From Tepidimonas fonticaldi (GTDB taxonomy: Bacteria; Pseudomonadota; Gammaproteobacteria; Burkholderiales; Burkholderiaceae_C), in NCBI RefSeq assembly GCF_007556755.1, contig NZ_VJOO01000015.1, positions 1-64,000 of the forward strand: a DNA stretch of 64,000 nt. Direction: 5' to 3'. Shown here one piece after another: positions 20,628 through 32,333 of the stretch. The translations under genes and the position numbers were made by a program. A model generated the notes under the pieces. That model was not told where the DNA came from. It saw only the letters and a program-made list of their open reading frames with translations, and searched no databases. Within the stretch, counting starts at the first letter, position 1, and every line of letters starts with the position of its first letter.

Positions 20628-21995
20628 ATGCAAGCGTGGCGTGCCTCCCTGCTCTGGTTCGATCCGCACGCGGACGAGCCCCATCCCCGGTACGAAGCCG
20701 ACGGCCTGCTGGTCACGGCCGCTGGCGCCGACGGCGTACGCCGGGTCGTTGCCGTGGGCGCCTTCGACACGCTGCGGGCGGCGTATCCGGACGTTCCGCT
20801 CACCGAGCGCCGCGGCCGGCTGATCGCGCCCGGCTTCATCGATCTGCACATCCACTACCCGCAGACCGATGTGATCGGCTCGCCCGCCGAGGGGTTGTTG
20901 CCCTGGCTGGCGCAGTACACCTTTCCGCACGAGTCGCGCTTTGCCGACCCGGCCCATGCCCGCGCCGTGGCCCGTTTTTTTTGCGATGAGTTGCTGCGCC
21001 AAGGGGTCACGACGGCGCTGACCTTCGCCACCTCTCACCCCGGTTCGGTCGACGCGCTGATGGCCGAGGCCGAAGCGCGCGGGCTGCGCTGCATCGCCGG
21101 CAAAGTGCTGCAGGACCGGCACAGCCCAGACGGTGTGCGCGACCGCACCGAGCAGTCCTTGCGCGACACCGAAGCCTTGATCATCCGCTGGCACGGCCGC
21201 GCCCGGCTGGGTTATGCCATCACCCCGCGCTTTGCGCCGAGCTGCAGCGATGCCCAGATGCGCGGCGCCGGTGAACTTGCGACCCGCTACCCGGACGTCT
21301 GGATCCAGTCCCATGTGGCCGAGAACGTGGACGAGGTGCGCTGGGTGCGCGAGCTGTATCCCCACGACCGCAGCTACCTGGCCGTCTATGAGCGCTTTGG
21401 CCTGCTGCGCGAGCGCGCGGTGTACGCCCATGGCATTTATTTGGACGCGGACGACCAGCGGGCGCTGGCCCAAAGCGGTGCGGCCATCGCGGTGTCGCCG
21501 ACGAGCAATCTGTTTTTGGGCAGCGGTTTTTTCGACTACGCCACTGCGCGCGCGGGCGGGGTGCGCCTGGGCTTGGCCAGCGATGTGGGCGGGGGCATGA
21601 GCTTCAGCCCCTTCGCCACCATGCGGGCGGCCTACACGGTCGGCCGGGCGGCGGTGCGGGGCGATGGTCGGCCCAAAACGGGGGTGAGCCTGAGCCCGTT
21701 CGATCTGTGGTGGCAGCACACGGCGGGCGCGGCGCGGGCGCTGGGGCTGGGGGGCGTGGTGGGGTCGCTCGCGCCCGGCAGTGAGGCGGATTTCGTCGTC
21801 CTCGACCCCGCGGCGACCCCGCTGCTGGCGCGCCGCACGGCGCAGGCCGAGTCACTGGCCGAATGGCTGTTCGCGCTCATCATGCTGGCCGACGACCGCG
21901 CGGTGACCGAGGTGGTCGTGGCCCAGGGGGCCGGTACACAGATCTTTACCGGCGGTGCATCCGCCGTTCATGCCGGGCCCCCACCATTGCGCTGA
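20628..21995 (+). CDS. guaD: Guanine deaminase
   Basis: A 455-residue amidohydrolase that converts guanine to xanthine and ammonia. The metal site is seen as GFIDLHIHYPQTDVIGSPAEG (HxH), with HVAEN supplying the next His, AHGIYLD, and ASDVGGGMSFS supplying the Asp. The PQTD and PAEGLLPWL segments are specific to guanine deaminases. The product xanthine is the substrate of the xanthine dehydrogenase encoded at 35.8-39.8 kb, so the two loci probably act in one purine pathway despite being 15 kb apart. It runs into the efflux operon with a four-base gap, though co-regulation is uncertain. Confidence 0.93.
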   Translation: MQAWRASLLWFDPHADEPHPRYEADGLLVTAAGADGVRRVVAVGAFDTLRAAYPDVPLTERRGRLIAPGFIDLHIHYPQTDVIGSPAEGLLPWLAQYTFPHESRFADPAHARAVARFFCDELLRQGVTTALTFATSHPGSVDALMAEAEARGLRCIAGKVLQDRHSPDGVRDRTEQSLRDTEALIIRWHGRARLGYAITPRFAPSCSDAQMRGAGELATRYPDVWIQSHVAENVDEVRWVRELYPHDRSYLAVYERFGLLRERAVYAHGIYLDADDQRALAQSGAAIAVSPTSNLFLGSGFFDYATARAGGVRLGLASDVGGGMSFSPFATMRAAYTVGRAAVRGDGRPKTGVSLSPFDLWWQHTAGAARALGLGGVVGSLAPGSEADFVVLDPAATPLLARRTAQAESLAEWLFALIMLADDRAVTEVVVAQGAGTQIFTGGASAVHAGPPPLR

Positions 21996-21998
21996 ATC

Positions 21999-23444
21999 AT
22001 GGATCGAAACTGGATGTCTGTCCCGGTGACGGCCCGGGCTGCGGTCGGGGCGTTGGTTCTGGTGCTGGCCGGCTGCGGCAGCGTGTCGCCACCCCGCCCG
22101 GCCGCGGAACTGCCGCTGACCCTGCAGCGCTGGAGCGCGGCTGACCGCACGCCCGAGGTGGACGGGGCCGTGCCCCTGCAGCGGTGGTGGACCGCGTTTG
22201 GCGACCCCGGGCTGACCGAGCTGGTGGAAGCCGCGCTGGCGGCCAACCCCGACCTGGCCGGTGCGGCGGCGGCCGTCGCGCAGGCGCGCGCGCTGCGTGA
22301 CGTGGCGCGTGCGGCGACCGGGCCGGCGGTCGATGCCAGCGCGGCCGTCCAACGCGGCCGGGTTGGCTCCGCCCCTGCCGGGACCACCGTGCGGGCCGGG
22401 CTGGACGCCGGCTGGGAGGTGGACTGGTTTGGCCGGCGCGCGGCGGCCCTGCGGGCGGGTGATGCCGACGTGGCTGCCAGCGAGGCCAATCTGGGGCTGG
22501 TGCGCCTGACCCTGGCGGCGGAGGTGGCCGCCACCTATTTCGAGGGCTGGGGCGCGCGCGAGCGGCTGCGGGTGGCTCAGCAGAGCCTGGCCGCACAGCT
22601 CGACAGCCTGGAGCTGACCCAGTGGCGCGTGCAGGCGGGGCTGGCCTCGGCGCTGGACCTGGAGACGGCGCGCGCGGCGGTCGAGCAGACCCGCGCCAGC
22701 CTGCCGGTGCTGGAGGTTTCGGTTCGCCAGTCGATGCATGCGCTGGCGGTGCTCACCGGGCGTGCGCCGGGGGCCGAGCTGCCCGATCCACCCGCAGCCG
22801 CCCCGGCGCCCCCGACCGCCTGGACGCTGCCGCTGCCGGCCGACGTGCTGCGCCAGCGCCCGGACGTGGCGGCGGCACAGGCCCGGTTGCAGGCCGCTTT
22901 TGCGCGCGCCGACCAGGCCGAGGCGGCGCGCTGGCCCACCCTGCGCCTGGGCGGCAGTTTGAGCTTGGCCGCCCCCCGGGTGTCGGACCTGTTCGATGTG
23001 ACCGCGCTGACGCGCGCGCTGGCACTCAATCTGGCCGCGACCGTGTTCGACGGCGGCGCCGCACAGGCCCAGGCGCGTGCCCAGGCAGCCGCGGCGGAGC
23101 AGGCCCGCGCGGCCCTGGCCGCCACCTTGCTGGAGGCCTTGCGCGACGTCGAAAATGCCTTGGTCGCGCTGGCGGGGGACCGGGAGCGGCTGCTGCGCCT
23201 GCAGGACGCCGTCGCGGCCGCCCGGCAGGCCGAACAACTGGCCACTCAGCGCTACGCCGCCGGCTTGATCGACTACCGTGCCTTGCTCGACGCCCAGCGG
23301 ACCTTGCTGGCGTTGCAGGGCGATTTGGCCGCGGCCCGCGCCGCCTGGGCCGTGGATCATGTCCGCTTGGTGAAGGCGCTTGGGGGCGGCTGGTCCCCGA
23401 CCGATGCCGGCCCCGGTCCGCTTGCTGCCACCGTTCAACCCTGA
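21999..23444 (+). CDS. Outer-membrane efflux channel lipoprotein (NodT/OprM type)
   Basis: A 481-residue TolC-superfamily channel. The N-terminus has a signal with lipobox VLAGC, so it is a lipid-anchored outer-membrane trimer. Two homologous halves carry the repeated helical hairpins (LAANPDLAGAAAAVAQARA and a C-terminal AQRTLLALQGDLAAARAAW segment). LPADVLRQRPDVAAAQARL is the family signature. It leads an operon with a MacA-like adaptor, an ATPase and a permease, so it is the outer-membrane exit duct of that tripartite pump. Confidence 0.9.
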   Translation: MDRNWMSVPVTARAAVGALVLVLAGCGSVSPPRPAAELPLTLQRWSAADRTPEVDGAVPLQRWWTAFGDPGLTELVEAALAANPDLAGAAAAVAQARALRDVARAATGPAVDASAAVQRGRVGSAPAGTTVRAGLDAGWEVDWFGRRAAALRAGDADVAASEANLGLVRLTLAAEVAATYFEGWGARERLRVAQQSLAAQLDSLELTQWRVQAGLASALDLETARAAVEQTRASLPVLEVSVRQSMHALAVLTGRAPGAELPDPPAAAPAPPTAWTLPLPADVLRQRPDVAAAQARLQAAFARADQAEAARWPTLRLGGSLSLAAPRVSDLFDVTALTRALALNLAATVFDGGAAQAQARAQAAAAEQARAALAATLLEALRDVENALVALAGDRERLLRLQDAVAAARQAEQLATQRYAAGLIDYRALLDAQRTLLALQGDLAAARAAWAVDHVRLVKALGGGWSPTDAGPGPLAATVQP

Positions 23445-23454
23445 CGTTTCTGCG

Positions 23455-24752
23455 ATGAACCCGTTCCGACGCAAGTCTGCCTCGCCCGCCGCCGTCGATG
23501 CGCTGCTGGGCGATGATCGTCCCCCCCGCTGGTGGCGGCGCCCGCTGTGGTGGGTGTTGTTGGTGCTCGTGGTGGCGGCCGCCTTTGGCTGGCAGGCCTG
23601 GCAGGCGCGCAGCGCGCGTCAGGCCCAGCCCGTGTACGTGACCGAGCCGATCAAACGGGGCGATCTGACCCTGACCGTCTCGGCCAACGGCACGCTGCAG
23701 CCGGTGCGGTCGGTCAACATCGGCAGCGAGCTGTCCGGCACCGTGCGCGAGGTGCTGGTCGACGTCAACGACCGCGTGACCCGCGGGCAGGTGCTGGTCG
23801 TGCTCGACACGGCCAAGCTGCAGGACCAGGTCAACAGCGCCCGGGCGGCGGTGGCCGCGGCGCTGGCCCAGGTGGCGCAGGCCGATGCGTCGGCGCGCGA
23901 GGCGCAGATCCAGTTGGGGCGGCTGGAGGAAGTCGCGCGCCTGTCGGGCGGCAAGGTGCCGTCGGCGGCCGAGCTGGACGCGGCCCGTGCGGCGCTGGAG
24001 CGGGCGCAGGCCGGGCAGGCGACGGCCCGCGCGGCGGTGGAGCAGGCGCGCGCCACGCTGTCCACCAACGAGACCAACTTGGCCAAGGCCTCGATTCGCT
24101 CGCCCATCGACGGGGTGGTGCTGTCGCGCAACGTCGATCCGGGCAATGCGGTGGCCGCGTCGCTGCAGGCGGTGACGCTGTTGACCATCGCGCGCGATCT
24201 GCGGCAACTCAAGCTCGATGTCGCCGTGGACGAGGCCGACGTCGGCGTGGTGCACGAGGGGCAGGCCGCCAGCTTCACGGTCAGCGCCTACCCGCGCCGG
24301 CGTTACCCGGCGACGGTCGGGCGCGTGGCCTTTGGCGCGACCAAGACCGACAACGTCATCACCTACACGGCCACGCTGGACGTGGACAACCAGGATCTGT
24401 CGCTGCGGCCCGGGATGACGGCCACCGCCAACATCCGCGCGGTGGAGCGCAAGGGCGTGCTGCTGGTGCCCAACACCGCGCTGCGCTTCACCCCCAGCGA
24501 TTCGGCGCCGCAGGCGTCTGGCGGCGGACTGGCGGGACTGTTGATGCCCAAGCCCCCCACCGCCGGCCGCAAGACCGCCCGCGTGGACATGCGCGCTGGC
24601 CCGCGCCAGATCTGGGTGTTGCGCGATGGACAGCCCCAGGCCATCCCCGTCACCGTCGGCATCAGCGACGGCCGCCAGTCCGAGGTGAGCGGCGAAGGTC
24701 TGAGCGAGGGGCTGCCGGTGATCGTCGAGCAGCGTAGCAACGGTCGCGCGCC

Positions 24753-24756
<4 letters not shown>
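23455..24756 (+). CDS. macA: MacA-like periplasmic adaptor (HlyD family)
   Basis: A 433-residue membrane-fusion protein. One N-terminal transmembrane helix (WWVLLVLVVAAAFGW) precedes a barrel-sandwich/lipoyl domain (ANGTLQPVRSVNIGSELSG). A long Ala/Gln-rich coiled-coil hairpin spans about residues 115-215, and beta-barrel and membrane-proximal domains follow (AVDEADVGVVHEGQ). It bridges the inner-membrane ABC pump and the outer-membrane channel encoded just upstream. The stop overlaps the start of the ATPase gene. The substrate could be a macrolide, a lipopeptide, a siderophore or a heme precursor; sequence does not decide. Confidence 0.9.
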
Positions 24757-25499
<743 letters not shown>

Positions 25500-25500
25500 C

Positions 25501-26709
<1,209 letters not shown>

Positions 26710-26730
26710 GCGCCCCCCGTGGGTGGGCGG

Positions 26731-28143
26731 TCAGGCCACGCGCTCGGGGGCCCGTCGGGTGATCAGATCGCCCAGGCCCAGCTGCCCCTTGTGGTTGCGC
26801 CCCCACGACCACAGCGTACCGTCGGTGCGGATGCTGTACGACGCCTCGGCCCCGGCGCGAATGCGCAGCCAGTCGGTGGCGTCGCCAATGCGTGTCGGGG
26901 TCGCGCGCTGCGACGCCGTGGTGCCGTCACCCAGTTGGCCGAGCACGTTGTCCCCCCAGGCCCACAGCGAGCCATCTTTCTTGACCGCCAGCGAATGCCG
27001 ACTGCCCGCCGCGATGGCCACCCAATCCATGGAGTCGTCCACCGGCGCGGCAAAAATCCGGCTGCCACCTGGCGTGCCCAATTGCCCGGAGCCGTTGTCA
27101 CCCCAGGAAAACAGCGTGCCATCGGACCGGATGGCCAGGGTGTGGCGCTCCCCGGCGGCCATGGCCAGCCAGGTGGTGGTATCCATGGGCGTGGGCGTGC
27201 GGACGTTGGCGCCTTTGTTGTCCAGCCCCAGTTGCCCGAATTCGTTGGACCCCCACACGAAGATCCGCCCGGAGGTTTTGCGGGCGACGGTGTGGTAGGC
27301 CCCCGCCACCGCCAGTATCCAGTCCTTGTCGGTGCCGATTTTGGTGGGGACCAGCAGATCGGCGTCCTTGCCGTCACCGAGCTGCCCCTCGAAGTTGCGG
27401 CCCCAGGCCCACAGCGTGCCGTCCTTCTGGATGCCGAGTGAGTGGCGGGCGCCGGCGGCCACCGCCACCCAGTTGGTGGCGGTGCCTATCTTGACCGGCG
27501 TGGCGCGGTCGGTTTGCGTGCCATCGCCCAGCTGCCCGTTGAGGTTGGAGCCCCAGGCCCACAGCGTGCCGTCGCTGCGGATGGCCAGCGTGTGGGCCTC
27601 GCCAGCGGCGACCTGGGTCCAGTTCTTGGCAGTCCCGATCAGCACGGGGGTCAGGCGGTCGACCAGAGAGCCATCCCCCAACTGCCCAAAGCGGTTTTCT
27701 CCCCATGCCCACAGCGTGCCGTCGGCTTTGAGCGCGACCGCGTGGGCGCCACCGGCAGCGATCTGTTGGTAGCCGGCCTTCACCGACAGGCGCGTCTTGC
27801 CGCTGACGGTGCCCACGGTCGCGGTGATGTCGGTATCACCGACCGCCACGCCGGTGGCCACCCCGGTGCTCGCCACGATGGTGGCCACGGTCGTGCTGCT
27901 GCTGGTCCAGGTCACGCCCTTGTCCAGCGGGGCGGACGAGCCGTCGGAATATCGACCCGTGGCGCTGAAGGTTTGGGTCGTGCCCACGGCGATGGTCGGC
28001 GCCGCAGGGGTGACCGTGATGTCGATCAGCGTGGGCGTGGTGGTCGTCGGGGTGTCGCTGCCGCCACCGCAGGCGGTCAGCCCCGCCGCCACGGGGGCGC
28101 CCAGGGCAGCGGTCAGATGCAGCAGGCAATCGCGTCGGTTCAC
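26731..28143 (-). CDS. RCC1-repeat surface lipoprotein with Ig-like domain
   Basis: A 470-residue exported protein. The N-terminus [15 protein letters not shown] with lipobox LTAC suggests a twin-arginine-like or Sec lipoprotein signal. A Thr-rich linker precedes a BIG2-type bacterial Ig-like domain ([19 protein letters not shown]). Seven RCC1 repeats follow, each carrying a H-(S/T)-x-A-(I/V)...DGTLWAWG-N-x-x-GQLGDG core, enough for one complete seven-bladed propeller. The GTG start at 28143 is chosen because a GGAG box lies nine bases upstream and a signal peptide follows; upstream in-frame codons run into tRNA-Ser. Bacterial RCC1 proteins are mostly uncharacterised; binding or adhesion at the cell surface is inference. 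Confidence 0.85.
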   Translation of the reverse strand: MNRRDCLLHLTAALGAPVAAGLTACGGGSDTPTTTTPTLIDITVTPAAPTIAVGTTQTFSATGRYSDGSSAPLDKGVTWTSSSTTVATIVASTGVATGVAVGDTDITATVGTVSGKTRLSVKAGYQQIAAGGAHAVALKADGTLWAWGENRFGQLGDGSLVDRLTPVLIGTAKNWTQVAAGEAHTLAIRSDGTLWAWGSNLNGQLGDGTQTDRATPVKIGTATNWVAVAAGARHSLGIQKDGTLWAWGRNFEGQLGDGKDADLLVPTKIGTDKDWILAVAGAYHTVARKTSGRIFVWGSNEFGQLGLDNKGANVRTPTPMDTTTWLAMAAGERHTLAIRSDGTLFSWGDNGSGQLGTPGGSRIFAAPVDDSMDWVAIAAGSRHSLAVKKDGSLWAWGDNVLGQLGDGTTASQRATPTRIGDATDWLRIRAGAEASYSIRTDGTLWSWGRNHKGQLGLGDLITRRAPERVA

Positions 28144-28261
28144 GGGTGGGTTCTCCAGAAACGTCGGTCCGCGGGATGTTCTCTGCCGGGACTGTAGCGC
28201 GTCTGCACCGGGGTGAAGGCGCAAATTGCGGGACATTCCGCCCCGGTTCTGGAGAGGCTCC

Positions 28262-28349
28262 TGGCGGAAGCGGTGAGATTCGAACTCACGAACGGTTGCC
28301 CGTTGCCGGTTTTCAAGACCGGTGCAATCGACCACTCTGCCACGCTTCC
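28262..28349 (-). tRNA. tRNA-Ser (anticodon TGA)
   Basis: An 88-base class II tRNA on the minus strand with encoded CCA. The acceptor GGAAGCG pairs with CGCTTCC. The anticodon loop CTTGAAA gives TGA. It has the long variable arm expected for Ser (GGCAACGGGCAACCGTTCGTGA region) and T-arm GAGTTCGAATCTC. Confidence 0.95.
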
Positions 28350-28506
28350 GGCGCGGTCGGGATTGTAAGCGGGGCGTGCCGCCGACGGCCGTGTCGGAAA
28401 ACCGCTGACACGCAAAACGGCGCGTTGCCGACTACAGGGGCGTTGGGCGGTGCCTACAGTGAAAAGCGTCTCGACACGTGGGGCGCTCGCCCCGGAGGAT
28501 CGCACG

Positions 28507-29238
28507 ATGCTCACGCCCACCCTTGCGTCTGGCCCCCGCGCCCGCGCCGCCGTCGACGGCTGGTATGCCGTGCCATCGTCCCTGTCATGGGAGGTGCCCG
28601 GCGCGGCGTCCGCGGCGCGTCAGGTCGAACGGCTGCCGTTTACCGTCCGCGTGGCGCACGCCGCGCAGGACTTGCAAAAGGCCGTCGATGTGCGGCACGC
28701 GGCCTACGCGCGCCACTTGCCCGCCGCAATCACGCAGGGGCTGCGCAGCCCCGAGCCCATGGACCATGCCCCGGGTGTGGCGGTGCTGCTCGCCGAGTCC
28801 AAGGTGGACGGCTCGGCGCTGGGGACCCCGCGCATCCAGACCAATCGCTACCAGCCGCTGGCGCTGGAGCAGTCGTTCGACTTGCCCGACTGGATGGCCG
28901 GCGCCCCCTGTGCCGAGGTCACCCGCTTGGCGGTCGCCCAGGCCGTGCACAGCCGGGTGGTCAAGACGGTGATGCTCAAGGCCGCCTACTTCTGGTGCCT
29001 GCGCGAAGGGGTGCGCTTCGTGCTTGTGGCGGCGCGCACGCCGCTGGACAGACAATATGCTCGCCTGATGTTCCGAGATATTTATCCTGGCCAGGGTTTC
29101 GTTCCTTTGGCGTACGCGTTCAACCTGCCCCATCGCGTCATGTACTGCCAGATCGCGACGGCGCGCGACGACGGCGCCGAGCATCCGCTGTACGACTTCT
29201 GGTTCAACACCGATCACCCGGACATCGACCTCGATTGA
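28507..29238 (+). CDS. FeeM-like N-acyl amino acid synthase / GNAT-fold acyltransferase
   Basis: A 243-residue protein that resembles the FeeM/PEP-CTERM-associated acyltransferase group of the GNAT fold (related to acyl-homoserine-lactone synthases). The core pattern VRVAHAAQDLQKAVDVRHAAYARHL is the N-terminal GNAT-like strand-helix. EVTRLAVAQAVHSRVVKTVMLKA and the later FRDIYPGQGFVPL segment fit the acyl-ACP binding half. FeeM relatives join long acyl chains from acyl-ACP to Tyr or other amino acids. A strong GGAGG box precedes ATG 28507. The last 25 bases overlap the end of the convergent GGDEF/EAL gene. Family assignment is moderate and the substrate is unknown. Confidence 0.55.
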   Translation: MLTPTLASGPRARAAVDGWYAVPSSLSWEVPGAASAARQVERLPFTVRVAHAAQDLQKAVDVRHAAYARHLPAAITQGLRSPEPMDHAPGVAVLLAESKVDGSALGTPRIQTNRYQPLALEQSFDLPDWMAGAPCAEVTRLAVAQAVHSRVVKTVMLKAAYFWCLREGVRFVLVAARTPLDRQYARLMFRDIYPGQGFVPLAYAFNLPHRVMYCQIATARDDGAEHPLYDFWFNTDHPDIDLD

Positions 29239-32216
29239 CCGGGCTGGCGCGTCGTGTCCGGTTCGGGGTGCCCCAGCACCCAATCGACGTTGGCCAGGTC
29301 GTCGTCCGGCGGCAGGCTGTTGAGGTAGTCGCCCAGGCGGGCGTCGGCGATGAAGTCCGCCCCCGACTGGGCCGCCAGAATCTGCTGCGCCGCCACGGGG
29401 CGCGACAGCGCGTAGCCCTGCACGAAGTCCACCCCGATTTCGGCCAGGGTTTCGACCGTCTCGAAGTCCTCGGCCCATTCGGCGATGGTCTTCATGCCCA
29501 GGTTTTGCGCCAGACTCACGATCGCCTCGACGATCGCGACGTTGGCGGGGTGGCGGTTCATGTTGACGATGAAGCTGCCGTCGATTTTGAGGATGTCGGC
29601 CGGCAGATCCTTCAGGTACGAGAACGAGGTGTAGCCCGCGCCAAAGTCGTCCAGCGCCACCTTGGCGCCGTGGCTGCGCACGCGGTCGATGAAGCGGCGC
29701 GTGTTGGCGATGTCGTTGAGCGCGACGCTCTCGGTCACCTCGAAGCACAGCCGGTGCGCGACGCCGCGGTGGCGCTCCAGCGTGTCGTACATGTCCTCGA
29801 TGAAGCGCTCGTCGTTGAGCGACGCGCCACTGAGGTTGAGGCAGACGAACTGGTTCTGCGGCAGCCGGGCCTCGTGCTCCGTCAGCCAGCGCAGCGTGGA
29901 TTCCACGACCCAGCGGTCGATGACGCTCATGCGGCCGGCGTTCTCGCCGGCGCGGATCAGCCGCTCGGTGGGCACGCGGCTGCCGTGTTCGTCGTGCATG
30001 CGCAGCAGCACCTCGAAGTTGAGCGACTGGTGCGGGTGCCGCAGCGAGACGATGGGCTGCATCTCGAGGAACAGACCCTCGATGTTCTGCCCGGCCGCCA
30101 GGCGCTCGACCAGTTGCATTTCGGCCTCGTGGTCGCGAAAGGCGCGCGAGCCGTGCTCGTACACCACCAGCCCGCTGGCGTGGGCGCGCTTGGCCTCGCG
30201 GCAGGCGCGGTCGGCCGTGGCCACCACGTCCTTGGGGGAGGCGCCGGGTGAGACCTCGATCAGGCCGATCGATCCGCGCACCTGAAAGGCGCGGTCACCG
30301 ACGGTGAACGGCTCGTGCATCAGGCGCAGGAGAACGTCGCGGCAGACGGTTTCGGCGCGGTGCAAGGGGGTGTCCAGCATCACCAGCAAAAACTCGTCGC
30401 CGCCGATGCGGCCCAGGTACATATGGGGCGACAGCGGCTCCTGCGCGCGCTCGCACACCTGTTGCAGCACGGCGTCGCCCGCTACGTGGCCGTACAGGTC
30501 GTTGATCAGTTTGAAGCGATCGAGGTCCAGATAGGCGACGGCCAGGGGCTTGCCGCGCCGCAGCCGCTGCAGGCCCCGGCTGAGGCAGGCTTCCACCCCC
30601 CGCCGGTTCATCACCTTGGTCAGCGGGTCGTGATCGGCCAGGAACTGCAGATGCTCGTGCGCCCGCACTTTGTCGGTGATGTCTTGCAGCGTGCCTTCGA
30701 TCTTGTCGCCGGCGCGCGCGGCACGGACCAGAAAGCGGCGCGTCATGCCGTCTTCGCGCGCCAGACTGGTTTCGAACTCCACGCAGGGCTCCGCGCCATC
30801 GCCGTGCTGGAGCTGCGCCCAGTCGTGGGCGGGGAACAGATTGTCCCAGCGGGTGCGGCCCACGTCCAGGCCCGGGCCGACAAGGGCGTGTGCCGCCGGG
30901 TTGGCGCTGATGAACTGGCCCTGCGTGTCCAGGGTGAACAGTCCGATGGGCAAAAAGTCGAAGGTGTGCTGCAACTCGGCCTGCAGGGCCAGCCGTTGCA
31001 GATGCTCCTGCCGAAACTGCTCGGCGATCGCCAGGGACGCCAGCAGGCTGGACGCCAACGCCGCCGTCATGCTGTTGACGGCGCCGATCAGGCCCTTGAG
31101 GCCGAGCGCCGCGGCGATCACCTCGTAGAGGCTGGCTCCCAGCGCGATGGCCATGGAGGCCGCATACCACATGGCCACCGGCGATCGAGTCCGCACGAGG
31201 ATGACGGCCAGCGCGTAGCCCAGCACACACACCCCGAGCGCGGTTGCCACCCAAATGAACGGCAAAAACAGGGCGAATGGCAGAACGAGTCCGCCGACCA
31301 GCACGGGCAGGCACGCCCACAATACTCCGCGCACCCACGCCAGCGTGCCGGTCCGCTCGAGATCGGTGCCGAACAAGAAGCGGAACAACACGACCGTCAC
31401 GGTGGAATACAGGGCGACGGTCATCTGTCGCAGCGGCGTCAGCCAATCCGCCGGTACCAGATACCCGAGCCACTGGTAGTCCCATCCGCCCGACAGGGCT
31501 GCCATGCGCTGGTTGATGACCAGCCATGCGGCAAAGATCAGGTAGTTGCGTTCCCGGTTGATGATGCCGGCGACGAGCGTGAACAGCGCCAGCAGCAGCA
31601 GCCCCCCGTCGAGCCAGCCTGCATCCCGGTGGAACTGTCGCTCCAGGACGGCCAGATCCGCCGTGCTGCGGCCGATCGCGCTGAAGCGGGCGGGGCCGGT
31701 GAAGCGGGCCTCGCACAGCACATGGGCCGGCAGTTGCGGCATGGTCAGGACGAAGCCGGTGCGCGAGGGGCGCAGGGCCCCGTCGCCGCCCGGGCCCGCG
31801 CTGCGGTCGATCTGGCCCAGCGGTTGCAGCCCATCGCCGTCCCAGCACCGCATGGCAGTCGCGTGGCGGGACGGAAAGTCGATCACACGCCCCGGCGCGC
31901 GGTCCGGTGGCGCCAGCCGCAGGCTCACCCACAACGGGTGTTCGGACAGGTGGGTGTCCCACTCGGTGCGTGGGGTGTGGCGGGCCAGGCCGTCCAGAAC
32001 CTCGGCGGGGGATCGGGGCGTGTCCACCGCCATGGCCGTAAACGCCAGCGGGCGACCGTCGCCCACGGGGTATTCGTCGGGCCAGGACCACAATGCCCAC
32101 ACCGACAGCAGCGCGGCCAGCACGGGGACCAGGTAGGCGGCCAGAAACTGCAGGCCGTGCTCGATCCGCGCGGTGGCGCCGGACGGGGCAGCGGGCGACG
32201 ACGGGCCGGAGGTCAT
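29214..32216 (-). CDS. Membrane diguanylate cyclase/phosphodiesterase with 7TM sensor, PAS, GGDEF and EAL domains
   Basis: A 1000-residue cyclic-di-GMP protein. An N-terminal anchor helix and a periplasmic domain (about residues 50-195, 7TMR-DISM-like) are followed by seven hydrophobic helices (about 200-395). Then come a PAS domain (about 410-510), GGDEF (about 520-680) and EAL (about 690-965). GGDEF is intact (GRIGGDEFLLV), but the upstream RxxD inhibitory site is not evident. The EAL signature reads EVL (NFEVLLR) while the rest of the site is present (FVCLNLSG, DDFGAGYTSFSYL, KIDGSF, AEWAED), so phosphodiesterase activity is plausible. It is divergent from the DinG-type gene and convergent with the FeeM-like gene. 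Confidence 0.9.
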   Translation of the reverse strand: MTSGPSSPAAPSGATARIEHGLQFLAAYLVPVLAALLSVWALWSWPDEYPVGDGRPLAFTAMAVDTPRSPAEVLDGLARHTPRTEWDTHLSEHPLWVSLRLAPPDRAPGRVIDFPSRHATAMRCWDGDGLQPLGQIDRSAGPGGDGALRPSRTGFVLTMPQLPAHVLCEARFTGPARFSAIGRSTADLAVLERQFHRDAGWLDGGLLLLALFTLVAGIINRERNYLIFAAWLVINQRMAALSGGWDYQWLGYLVPADWLTPLRQMTVALYSTVTVVLFRFLFGTDLERTGTLAWVRGVLWACLPVLVGGLVLPFALFLPFIWVATALGVCVLGYALAVILVRTRSPVAMWYAASMAIALGASLYEVIAAALGLKGLIGAVNSMTAALASSLLASLAIAEQFRQEHLQRLALQAELQHTFDFLPIGLFTLDTQGQFISANPAAHALVGPGLDVGRTRWDNLFPAHDWAQLQHGDGAEPCVEFETSLAREDGMTRRFLVRAARAGDKIEGTLQDITDKVRAHEHLQFLADHDPLTKVMNRRGVEACLSRGLQRLRRGKPLAVAYLDLDRFKLINDLYGHVAGDAVLQQVCERAQEPLSPHMYLGRIGGDEFLLVMLDTPLHRAETVCRDVLLRLMHEPFTVGDRAFQVRGSIGLIEVSPGASPKDVVATADRACREAKRAHASGLVVYEHGSRAFRDHEAEMQLVERLAAGQNIEGLFLEMQPIVSLRHPHQSLNFEVLLRMHDEHGSRVPTERLIRAGENAGRMSVIDRWVVESTLRWLTEHEARLPQNQFVCLNLSGASLNDERFIEDMYDTLERHRGVAHRLCFEVTESVALNDIANTRRFIDRVRSHGAKVALDDFGAGYTSFSYLKDLPADILKIDGSFIVNMNRHPANVAIVEAIVSLAQNLGMKTIAEWAEDFETVETLAEIGVDFVQGYALSRPVAAQQILAAQSGADFIADARLGDYLNSLPPDDDLANVDWVLGHPEPDTTRQPGQSRSMSG

Positions 32217-32333
32217 GGACAGGCGGGGGAGCGGCAGTGTGTGAAGTGTTCTCCCTGATCCGTGGGGCGTCGCCCTCTCCGATGACGCGGATTATGGGGG
32301 TGAAACCCGGTGCGTGTGTCACACTCGGCCTCC

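Noticed and set aside
28144-28335. A longer N-terminus for the RCC1 protein
   Set aside because: It runs into tRNA-Ser, and the GTG at 28143 has a ribosome site and is followed by a signal peptide.
30315-32258. A 647-codon plus-strand frame opposite the GGDEF/EAL gene
   Set aside because: The GGDEF/EAL protein on the minus strand has clear motifs; the plus frame is Gln/Arg/His-rich with no domain, a usual high-GC shadow.
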